Shown piece after piece: positions 1 to 8,790 of a stretch of 64,000 nt of DNA; the first letter of the stretch is position 1, and each line of letters starts with the position of its first letter. Made by a program: the position numbers and the translations under genes. This stretch comes from Burhinus oedicnemus (lineage: Eukaryota > Chordata > Aves > Charadriiformes > Burhinidae): assembly GCA_008921705.1 (NCBI GenBank), contig VFFE01006842.1, positions 327,394 to 391,393 of the forward strand, given 5' to 3'. The notes beneath the pieces were generated by a model. It was not told the origin of the DNA, did not search any database, and worked only from the letters and a program-made list of their open reading frames with translations.

Positions 1-1974
1 GAAATTGTCCTAAGGGTGGAATGAGCAATGGAAAGTTTCCTCATCAAATCAAACCGTGTTTTCCGCAATTTACCTCTTAGGCAGAAGGAAATGCTTTCTG
101 CACTCAGAACTAATAATCTTGGATATGACATTTGTCTATTTCTTTAATGAACTTGAAGTCTAATTAGCCTGAAGACACACAGAATATTCAGATTTTTTTT
201 TTGGTAAAGTATTTTATAGATACAAAAAATATCCATTGTTGCCATAATGTTCAAATGCCTTGTGCTAAAATTTTCTAACATATTGACCCCATTCCTTTCC
301 GCCAATTTACTACAGCTGGAATATAATGGTTTTGGTAGATTTTTGAAGTTTTTTAGTGTAGGGCTGATCAAAATCATGAGCAAAAAGTCCCAAGCATATA
401 GCTTTACTTTTTCTAAAGGACAATGTAATATGTTTGTAGGCAGTGCAGAGTCGAGAAAAAGAAACCAATGTTTTTCTCACCAACTTGTCAATGAAAAATG
501 TTCCAGTGCTAGTGGAACGACATCTCTTGAAACTTTAATATAGAATCTTGAGTAACTTCTTATACCTTGGTGTTTTCTGTTGGAACTATGTTTGGCATCT
601 TTCAGGGCTTAATATCAAGGACTCAAATTTCTGTATTTCAATCTTATCTTGGGAACTCAACTTGGCCATTGGCTTCTCTATATTTATCATATTCCTTCCC
701 TGTACACTTTAAATTAGATTATGAAGTACTGCTAGACAAGATCTCTTTTTCTCATTTTGTATCTCATTTTGGAAAATTACAGAGCAAACAAACCATGGTC
801 ACTGAGAGTTGCCCTCCTGGTTAGAATAAATCAGCTGTAGGATCTTGGATCTGCATAAATCCTTAAGATAGTGAGCTAACATTTTGCAGAGACTTTAGAC
901 AGACATTCATCCCACCTAACTTTAAACACTGACAATGAATTGTCACCCTTGACTCCCTTTACAGTCAATCTGTTGACTATGCAATAGTTGCTTTCAGTAG
1001 TGACTATCAGACTCATTTAATGTGCAGTTCATGGGATTAATTTTTGATGTATATTTTCAGAAGACTAAAAATAATCTTTTGCGATAATGAGCACCTGTAC
1101 ATCTTCTTTGATAATACAGACAGCCTGTGCTCACTGGTTCAAATGTAGACTTCTGCACTGTAGTAATCTGCTTTGGTTCACATGGCTTGCACCTATTTTT
1201 TTAACTTGTAGATGAAGACTCAAAAAAGAGAGTATTATACAATTATACATAGCAAGACATACAGTGGGGTTTGGGAGCTACCATGTTATTGCATTGTTGC
1301 ATTTTATTTTATTTCCTATGTTACCTTCTACTTTCAGCAGTGAACTCACATCATTTAAAGAACTATCTTAAAAAGGACACTCAAAGCTTGACTTGGTTCC
1401 CAAATATGGGTGCCTAGTGCCATTTGCAATGTCCTAGATTTAATGAGGTATCTGCACAACATCAAGTAGATACAAGACCTAGAGAAACACTACTGGCCTG
1501 GCAGCTGGAGGCCAGACGGGATACTCTAGAAATTCTCAAATTATCTGATAATATCCATGTATGGGCAATTGGAGTCAACAAGTGAGAAAAATCGGGCTCA
1601 GAATATGAGTCTGTCAGTAAGTACTACCTCTAAGGGTTAAAAACAAATGTGACATATAATAGCGAGGTGAATTTCAAGTATTTAAAGGAAAAAACAGAGA
1701 TGGCAATTTAAAACTGTGTCCTTCCTTTTGCTTTATGAAAACTGTCCAAACTATCCACAGAAGAAGAAATTCTCTTTTCAGTGAGTAAACTTTTGCTGTG
1801 TCAGGATGTGCAAATGCAGCCAGCAGTGGTTCACATTTTTTAGTGATGGTAAGAGCTCAGGTGCTAAGATGAATGGGCCAAGAGCGAGCACCCTGAAAAG
1901 ACTAAGAAGTTGATAAGTTGTGCTACCTCGTCTTAAGTTTTACAGAGCTGGTGGGCTGGACTCAGCTTGCAGCC
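1..1974. other. non-genic AT-rich sequence
   Basis: I see no gene or recognisable repeat here. Short open frames at 144-383, 247-543 and 567-824 overlap on both strands, share no protein features and look like chance. A CAG/GTAAGT-like string near 1614-1621 resembles a splice donor, but no partner acceptor or open exon is apparent. Confidence 0.6.
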
Positions 1975-2189
1975 AAGGCACCTACTCCCCTTTCTCTCCT
2001 GCTGGCATTTGATGCACTTAAGTATGTTTTCACAGAGGTGCCACAGACTTCACAACAGGCTTAGCTGTGTCCTGCAGTGCGTCTGTAGTGGAGCTGGCTG
2101 GACCCAACTGTATACAGCATGTGGCAGCCCCTGGCCTCTTCTCACAGTGGCCACCCCTCATAACCTTGCCAGATAAACCTAGCGCAACA
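1975..2189 (-). mobile_element. ERV LTR fragment, minus orientation (family A)
   Basis: Read on the minus strand this begins TGTTGCGCTAGGTTTATC at about 2189 and runs through a GC-richer body containing 'gaggggtggccactgtgaga' and 'ccagccagctcc'. The same order of blocks recurs in the opposite orientation at 2669-2850, so the two are copies of one repeat. The TGTTGG-type start and the block order match an LTR family I remember from neoavian genomes; that family assignment is from memory. The copy is diverged, and its 3' end fades near 1975 around the block 'tcacagaggtgcca'. No internal retroviral coding sequence adjoins it. Confidence 0.5.
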
Positions 2190-2668
2190 GAACATGAAGT
2201 AAGCCTTTCATCTTGGTGGGTCTCAGTTACTTTTGTTGGCCCTGTCCTCCCTCAAATTTTCTGTCAGCCCTCAGACATTTTCAGTTTCAACCTTTTTTCT
2301 CTTGGAAGGGTTCCTCATTCTTCCTCACTACAGCCAGGCTCATGGCAGCCTTCTCTCTGCTGCACAGCCACAGCCTTTTAGTGGTGGGCAACACTCTATG
2401 ATGCAAATAAAGAAATGAAAACAAATGCCATCATCACATTCATTATGATTTTCCAGGGAAAATATGTGTACAGAAAAAGGAACACAGCAAATCATAATAT
2501 TTTATAACTCATTGAAAAAAAATGGGTTCTGACTTTTTTTTTACAGCCTGAGTTAGGAAGATTATCTTTTGAAGGTCTGGAGTACTAGGATCACCCTGCT
2601 GAATCCTCCTGGTTCCCCTGATGTTATATCCACAGTCAAAATGTTGTGAACAATATAATGAAACCTTG
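2190..2668. other. spacer between two inverted LTR pieces
   Basis: This unique-looking sequence separates the two family A LTR fragments. It is pyrimidine-rich at 2240-2330. The small plus-strand frames here (2213-2401 and 2233-2418) have no recognisable similarity. I see no gag, pol or env trace, so it does not look like the inside of a provirus. Confidence 0.5.
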
Positions 2669-2850
2669 TGTTGGGTTTATGCACCAAGGTTTTGGTAGAG
2701 GGTAGGCTGCAGGGGTGGACTCTGTGAGAAGAGACCAGGAGTTGCCCCCATGTTGGAGAGAGCCCATTCCAGCCAGCTCCAGAGCAGACCCATGGCTGGC
2801 CAAAACAGAGCTTTGTAACTAATACCTGTCCGTGTATTTTGCTGCTCCTG
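2669..2850 (+). mobile_element. ERV LTR fragment, plus orientation (family A)
   Basis: The fragment starts TGTTGGGTTTATGCACCAAG at 2669. It continues through 'ggttttggtaga', 'aggggtggactctgtgagaa' and 'agccagctccagagcagacc' to about 2850, where similarity to the family as I remember it stops. It pairs with the minus-strand copy at 1975-2189, giving an inverted repeat with a spacer of about 480 bp. Only the 5' part of the LTR is present. It is probably a truncated old insertion; the LTR assignment, rather than another repeat class, is inferred from the TG start and remembered family structure. Confidence 0.5.
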
Positions 2851-3448
2851 TTCATACCCAAATATATCCATGAAAGAGGTGAAGCTTCAGTAGTGTCAAA
2901 GCAGAATCAGACCCCATTTTTCTGGTTAAAATTGTATTTCAAAATAAATGAGAACGGCAATAACAAAACTATGAAAAGTTCATTGAAACTGCTTTCCTTA
3001 AGAAATTGCCATATGAGCTGAAAACTGGCAGAAGGCCCATTAAATGAGATAATTATAAATGGGATCATATATTCAGCTGGAAAGTGGAAGGTATTGGGAT
3101 GGTCTGGAGTGGTGAGCTTTAGGATGGTAGATCAGTCAGAGCTGATACTGCCAGTGTCGTGGAGGATGCAGAACAAGCTACAAAGAAATATTGAAAGAAA
3201 AGAAATGTGGTAAGAAATTACAAAAGGAGATTCAAACAGAGACGCAGCTGTGAGTCCTTTTGGGAAATACAATGCGAAATATAAAATGAAGGAAAAAGAA
3301 ATTAAGCTGGGTGGCAGGAACGTCTACGTGACAATGAAAACTATGAAAAGATGGAATAGTTCCCTACAGGGAGACATGGAAGCTCCTACACAAGGTAGTA
3401 GAACAAACTGGTAATTAATCTAAAATTGGCAGACAACTAGGCTGCATG
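2851..3448. other. non-genic sequence up to the assembly gap
   Basis: Purine-rich, AT-rich sequence with no gene or repeat that I recognise. It runs straight into the run of Ns. The 60-codon frame at 2839-3021 has no recognisable features. Confidence 0.55.
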
Positions 3449-3468
3449 NNNNNNNNNNNNNNNNNNNN
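3449..3468. other. assembly gap (20 N)
   Basis: Twenty consecutive Ns. The length is probably a placeholder and not a measured distance. The sequence immediately to the right looks like the last part of an LTR whose beginning is missing on the left, so the gap likely hides the rest of that LTR or a larger proviral insertion. Confidence 0.95.
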
Positions 3469-3589
3469 TTAGATCCTTCTAAACTCTTAAGTCTCTTTTT
3501 CTCTCTCTCTCTTGCCTCCCGAGCGGAGCAGGAGAGAGAGAGCATCTGTCGTTCCACCGGATTAGGCCAATTTGGCCCAAACCACGACA
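3469..3589 (+). mobile_element. 3' end of an ERV LTR (family B), 5' part lost in gap
   Basis: The segment contains a CT-rich run, a GAGCGGAGCAGGAGAGAGAG block, 'attaggccaatttggccc' and ends 'aaaccacgaca'. That terminal string is the 3' end of avian ERV LTRs as I remember them, and it closes with the canonical CA at 3589. The DNA that follows (aggaggaggat) does not resemble a tRNA primer-binding site, which argues for a solo LTR and not for the 5' LTR of an intact provirus. The expected 5' portion is missing at the N gap. The 108-codon minus-strand frame that crosses the gap (3420-3746) is an artefact. Confidence 0.55.
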
Positions 3590-4897
3590 AGGAGGAGGAT
3601 AAAGACAGGAAAAAAAGTATTTTTTTAGGTAGGTGAAAGTAATGTATATGTATGTATGTAGCTATGCAGACAAACGTATTATACCTATACACTTCCCCAG
3701 ACAGGAACAAGTTCGTCTGTATTTTAATGTAACCCAATAAAGGCATTTGAGAGACTAATTTTGGGCTGACAGTTTGTTTCTTCAGTTTATTGTGTTTTCA
3801 AAAAGCTAAAATCGTAATCCCAAACAAGAGCTGGCCTTGAAGCACAGCAGCCATAATAAGCTGGTACAGTATATAATGCCTGTGTCACAGCACAGCTGCC
3901 ATAGCAAGAAAGACACTTTTACAATTAAGTGCATTAAAATACTCTTCTCTGGAAGTTTGGATTTTGTGGTATTAGACTCCACACCTGAACCGTTCAGTCC
4001 AAACGCTTCCATTTCTTTGTGTTGCGCAAAAAGCAATTTTAATGCTAAATTTGGTCTTTATGTGGTCCAATAACAATGCAAAATGGATGAAGTCTAATAA
4101 AATAACACAGAGTTAAAGGCAAGTCTGAATTGTTGGCCTCACTATCATTTTACCTGGATTTGATAAACGACATTGCCTGCATGGTAGACAGTATGAGTTG
4201 TCATATTTTTCTAAGATCTTGTCTGGCAGAAAAGTTAATGTTTTTTTTTTCTCCCTCTGAATTTCTCAGTGTGGTAATTGCCATGTATTTTTTAATTTAA
4301 TTTAATTTTATTCTTCTAGATGAGAACCTTTAAGTTGTTCTGTCAGGATGTCCTTTGATGCCAGGTGCATGTCAAATTTGTGGACACACACTTGGGTTAG
4401 AGACTCTATTCATACTTTGCACATTAACAAATGAATCATCTAGAAACCATATTATCAAATTTTCTTTGACAGCCCCAAATTCATTTACTTGACATTAGCT
4501 TTTTTTTTCTAAAAAGCTTGCATGAATTTTTCCTTTAATCTTCCCATTTGCTATGAAAGAAGGATGTAAAGAATTCAAACTTGCTGACTTTTCATTAATT
4601 TTTTTTCTGTCTCTGACTTTTTGCTAGAAATTTTGCAAAAAGTATTTTAGCTCTGTATCAACATTAGGATTGTGGGATTTTTTAGTTTTGGATACTCCTG
4701 AAGATTAAATATACAAGTTCAAAGATATGAACAGAATCACGCTGTGTTGTAAGATTGTTTTTCTGCTTTTTTTTACAATGTTGTATTTTTTTCTAAATAA
4801 AGTTTCAATAAAGACATGAATTAAACTTTGTTTTGGTTTTGAGGAAACCACATTGACTATCCGTGTAAAGAAAATGGGGAAGACGAGATAAAAGTAT
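3590..4897. other. non-genic AT-rich sequence
   Basis: No gene is seen. There is a short TATG-type microsatellite at about 3640-3661, T-runs at about 4242 and 4501, and an ATTTA/TTTAA-rich stretch at about 4285-4310. The opposed frames at 3806-4036 and 3837-4073 are mirror images of one sequence and carry no recognisable domain. Confidence 0.6.
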
Positions 4898-5483
4898 TGT
4901 TGGGTCACAGAAGGTGAAGGAATGTACAGATTTTGGCTGGGATATTAACTTTCTTCATAGTAGCTCTTACAGTGCTGTGCTTTGGATTTGTGACCAAATG
5001 TGTGTTAATAACACACCAATGTTTCAGCTATCGCCGAATACAGCATCGAGGTCTTTTCTGTTTCTCATGCTGCCCTACCAGCGAGTGGGCTGGGGGTGCA
5101 CAAGAAGCTGGGAGGGGACACAGCTGGGACAGCTGACTCCAGCTGACCAAGGCGATATTCCATACCATATGACATCACGGTCAGCAATAAGCTGAGGGAA
5201 GAAGAAGAAACAGGGGATGATGTTCAGAGCTATAGAGTAGAAAATATTATGCGTGATGAAGCCCTGCTTTCCTGGAGACGGCTGAACACTTGCCTGTCGA
5301 TGAGAAGTAGTGAATGACTTCCTTATTTTGCTTTGCCTGCACGCACACCTTTTGCTTTCCCTAGCAAACTGTCTTTATCTCAACCCATGATTTTTCTCAC
5401 CTTTCCTGTTCTGATTCTCTCTACTGTCCCACTAGGGAGAAGTAAGCTGTATGGGGCTTAGCTGCCTACTAGGGTTAACAACA
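4898..5483 (+). mobile_element. solo ERV LTR (family C), near full length
   Basis: A segment of about 586 bp begins TGTTGGG at 4898 and ends 'ggttaacaaca' at 5483, so it has TG...CA termini. Landmarks in order are 'attaactttcttcatagt', 'gagtgggctgggggtgcaca', 'gggacagctgactccagctg', 'ataccatatgacatcacg', 'cctgctttcctggagacg' and 'tgtctttatctcaaccca'. This order matches an LTR that I remember as common in neoavian genomes. The usual CpGs of the family are largely decayed, which indicates age. No gag, pol or env sequence lies on either side, so it is most likely a recombinant solo LTR. I could not find a clean target-site duplication. Small frames inside it (4914-5195, 4933-5136) are not genes. 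Confidence 0.75.
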
Positions 5484-7582
5484 GGGAAAAAAATCCAGTT
5501 ATCAAGGATAGAAGTGGAGTGAAAGGGTCAGGTTAAGGTAAGAATAGCTGTATTTCTGTTGAAGACACCTCTTAGAAAGCTTTGCCTAAATACACAGAAA
5601 TCATGATTCTCTATGCTTTCTCAAAGATGTGGGATTTGCCCATATGAGTGGAAGATGGAGAGAAGACAAGAATTTTGTGCTTCAAGCTTTGATTTCCTGT
5701 CTGCAAGGATGGGAGGATTGTTCTTGTCTTTCCTCTCTACCGCCTTCTTGTACACTTGGTCTACCATTTTCTTCTCCAAAGAACCAGACAATGGCTGCAG
5801 TTGAATGCAGCAGGATGTGTTGAAACTTCTGAACTGTCTTCTTGGTGGAAGTTCACATTCTCAGAGTCGAGTGGCTTACCAGACTTGTATTAGGAACAAA
5901 CTTTTTCTCACATAAGGCTGAATGCAATAATTTCAGGATTTTTTTTGCATTTTTCTCTAATAGCTTATGAACTAATTCCTCAAACTTGCTGGAAACACTT
6001 CAGCTTGAGGACTTGGACAATGCCCTTCATCTCTGTTCCTTCCCTGTTGGTTTGGCAGTTCTCCAGGCTTACGGTCTTTTGTTCTCAAGGTTTTAAATCT
6101 GACTTGGCGTGCTTTGTAGTACATGTTTTATAGAAGACATGGACGGATATTTATTCATGGATGTAGATTTTGCTTCCTGTCATGACAGCAACAGTAGAGG
6201 AAATGGACCACCAAAGTAGTCAGTGTGGTCCCTATATATCCTCTGGAAAAGCAACTAATTTCTGAGCTCAAATAAAAAGTGTAGAAACAAGAATGAGGTC
6301 AGTGATTAAGAAGTGGGCTGGTAAGGAGTGAAACCAAGCAGTGAACCTAGAACCGTTTATTGAATATAACCTGATACATTAAGACTCCATTCCCACCAAT
6401 GCCCTGCAGAAGTACAAATAGCTAAGATAAGAGTAATTGTAACCTGCTGAGGGAAAACTGAGTTTGAGATATATGAGTGTCCCTTGGTAGCTGCAATTAT
6501 ACCTACACAATACTTCAACTGTGGGTAGAGCCACCTGACACCACCGTTTCTCCAGGGTATAAATTCTTTAATTGCATACATGACTAGAGGTGTGAATTAA
6601 CCTGCATAAGTGTGAGATAGTTGGAAAGTGTAACAGGGAAACTTGCACACATCAAACATTTTTTTTCTCAGAAACTAGATCCTTTTCCTTCAACAAACCA
6701 AGTCACTGTAGTAATTTCATGTGGAATGGCTTTTCTGAGTATGTTGAAGAAAATTTGCTTTGTGCTTAATTACTGTTTTTTCTATGACTTTCTTTTCCAC
6801 CATCATCTCTGCCTAGAAACACTGCCTTCATTTCTTCTTGTGAAAGTTACTTCCCCTCCACGTGTTTAACATAAACCTCAGTATTATAAAGAAATTAATT
6901 ATTATTCTAATCAGTTTGCTGGTGTCTATCGGATCCCTTTGGAGTCATATATACTTCTAAGATAGCCTCTTTTTCTCTACTATAAGCCAATCTTCCTTCA
7001 TAACTTATGCACTCAGACCCTTAATCATTTTGCATGGCCTTTGCTGCTCCTTTTCATTATCAGCAATGTCCTTCCTATAATAAGTAGAGTTGATTCAGCT
7101 GATACTCATTAGATATGCTGTCTCCTCCAAATACCAAATGTTCCTGCAATATTCAGAGGAATTTCAGTGAATGTGGTGTGGGGAGGTGAAAGTGAGGGAG
7201 ACAGCCATCTAATCTTTGAAACTTAAGTGTCATTTGGTTTGCAATGACTTTGAATATCAATTTACGTAGTTGTGAATCAGCTGTCATGCTTGGTTGTATA
7301 CCATGCTGGCTCCATGTATGATCATGTCCCTTTCTAACACTTTCCCCTCACCATAATCTTACAGAGGGGAGAAAATTCTGCATTTGCTTGAAACACAGTG
7401 ATGTGAGCTGATGGGGTCCCTTTAGCCCTTCCAAACAGATCCTAGTTCACTGTTTTAGGAGATGGACAGGGCACTGATACCAGCTTCTGCAGATGCTGAC
7501 TTGTTCCTCTGCTCATGGGCTTGATCTATAACTAAATGACATCTTGATTTGGCCCTGAATTTGTTTAGCAGTAAGATCAACA
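5484..7582. other. non-genic sequence
   Basis: About 2.1 kb without a recognisable gene or repeat. It is AT-rich with pyrimidine-rich patches at 5620-5780 and 6950-7090. Frames such as 5613-5804, 5945-6133, 6357-6581 and 6621-6869 are under 85 codons and show no domain. Confidence 0.6.
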
Positions 7583-7896
7583 CTGACAAGAAAGCTGGAG
7601 AGGAACTTTTTACAAGGGTATGTCGTGATAGAACAAGGGGTAATGGCTTCAAGCTGGAAGAGGGCAGATTTACATTAGATATCAGGAAGAAATTTTTTAC
7701 TATGATGGTGGTGAGGCACTGGAACACGTTGCCCAGGGAAGCTGTGGAGGCCCCATTCCTGGAAGTGTTCAAGGACAGGTTGGATGGGGCTTTGAGCAAC
7801 CAGATCTAGTGGGAGGTGTCCTTGCCCATGGCAGGGGGTTGGAACTAGGTGATCTTTAAGGTCCCTTCCAACCTAAACCATTCTATGATTCTATAT
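7583..7896 (+). mobile_element. CR1 LINE 3' end, 5'-truncated
   Basis: CR1 is a non-LTR retrotransposon. This copy keeps the last part of ORF2 and the short 3' UTR. The open frame ending at the stop at 7807-7809 reads [18 protein letters not shown] near its end, the C-terminal signature of avian CR1 ORF2. It is followed by 'aaggtcccttccaacc' and ATTCTATG repeats, the avian CR1 tail. The frame is uninterrupted for about 75 codons, so the copy is fairly young. Severe 5' truncation is normal for the family. It is not a functional gene. Confidence 0.95.
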
Positions 7897-8039
7897 GATA
7901 ATAGGAGGTCAAATTATGGCCCCTGTAATTCTGATGACTTTAAAAGGGCTGTGCAACAGGTAAATTAGTTGGGAATTTGGCTTAAGGGGACCAGAAGTGC
8001 ACGACATTCCTAATGCAGTCTCATTACTGCCCTATTTAA

Positions 8040-8365
8040 CAGAAAAAGACACTGATTATATATACAGTGTAAATCCCAAGGCCTTTTCTGCTTCTGCCAA
8101 ACACTGTAGAGAGGGATTTACTGCATTATCCATTATCACGTCCAAGTCTATTCTTGGTTTGTATTGTGCTTCATTTTAGGCTATAGTCTCTGTGGATAGT
8201 TTTGATCCTCCCTTCTCTCATTACTTTATACTTCTCTATGCTGAACTGCATAAGCCAATTATCAGACCATAAACCTCATCTATCCAAAACATTTTGAATG
8301 CGTATGTTCTGTGCCTTTGTGGCTGATGCCCTCCTCCTATTTTGTGCCATTATCAAACAAAGGCA
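8040..8365 (-). mobile_element. ancient CR1/L3-type LINE fragment
   Basis: On the plus strand this reads as the complement of an old CR1-type ORF2: 'tttctgcttctgccaaacac' near the start and 'gatgccctcctcctattttg' followed by 'tgccattatcaaac' near the end. These are decayed forms of blocks found in amniote CR1/L3 elements, which I recognise from memory. Divergence is high and no long frame survives. Boundaries are approximate, within about 50 bp. Confidence 0.55.
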
Positions 8366-8440
8366 TATTTTAAATATTGTCATACACGCCCCCCCAGCCC
8401 CTTTCAAAGTCATTCTTAATTAGATAATGATTAATTAGAT
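8366..8440. promoter_or_regulatory. TAAT-rich block with a repeated homeodomain-like site
   Basis: The 10-mer TTAATTAGAT occurs at 8416-8425 and again at 8431-8440, separated by AATGA. TAATTA is the core recognised by many homeodomain proteins, so two copies 15 bp apart could form a binding platform. That is inference. AT-rich DNA produces such sites by chance, and only cross-species conservation would make this credible. Confidence 0.25.
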
Positions 8441-8502
8441 GTTTGTAAAGTACTTTGAAAAAACAAAGTGCTATAGAAGTGCAAAACATTATTATTAATA
8501 TG
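8441..8502 (+). mobile_element. fossil SINE/L2-type 3' tail
   Basis: The sequence runs 'tttgtaaagtactttgaaaa', then 'aaagtgctatagaagtgcaa', then an ATTATTATTAATA tail. This is the shape of the ancient shared 3' tail (GTAAAGCNCTTTG...GCGCTATA...ATTATTATT) carried by old L2-mobilised SINEs in amniotes. Such relics are known to persist as regulatory elements in some vertebrate loci. Which family it belongs to cannot be settled by eye. Confidence 0.5.
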
Positions 8503-8790
8503 CATCATTGTCAGTGTTATTAATACTGAGCTTTGCTGCCGCAACCCTGTCATTACTGTTCGTCATCCTGAATTGTCCGCTCTTTTCCAGCACAAACCAT
8601 TTCCTCTTTACAAGCCAGCTTTTAATCCAATTCAGCGCATTTACCCTTTGTAATGTGCTCTCTGACTTAGTAAAGAAATCTCTCTGTAGTGTCATGTGGC
8701 ACCAGGAGCAGTTGTGAAATGCAGACAGATTATATGACCATCCTTTTCCCCTGCATTAACAATCCGCAATGTGTTCAAAGAATTCAAGCC
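8503..8790. other. candidate conserved noncoding block
   Basis: This stretch immediately follows the fossil SINE tail. It has balanced base composition and none of the simple repeats or decay patterns of neighbouring transposon debris. Opposed frames at 8495-8695 and 8508-8717 are not protein-like. I suspect a conserved noncoding element from its texture and from the adjoining old SINE tail, which is weak evidence without an alignment. Confidence 0.25.

Noticed and set aside
3420..3746. 108-codon frame crossing the gap
   Set aside because: It runs through the Ns and an LTR end; its product is undefined residues plus CT-repeat translation.
7455..7809. Opposed 114- and 86-codon frames as genes
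   Set aside because: The plus-strand frame is the C-terminus of CR1 ORF2, and the minus-strand frame is its complement. Both are transposon sequence.
8366..8400. C-run 'cgcccccccagcccc' as a G-quadruplex or promoter
   Set aside because: Only one run of seven Cs with short neighbours; not enough runs for a quadruplex motif and no CpG island.
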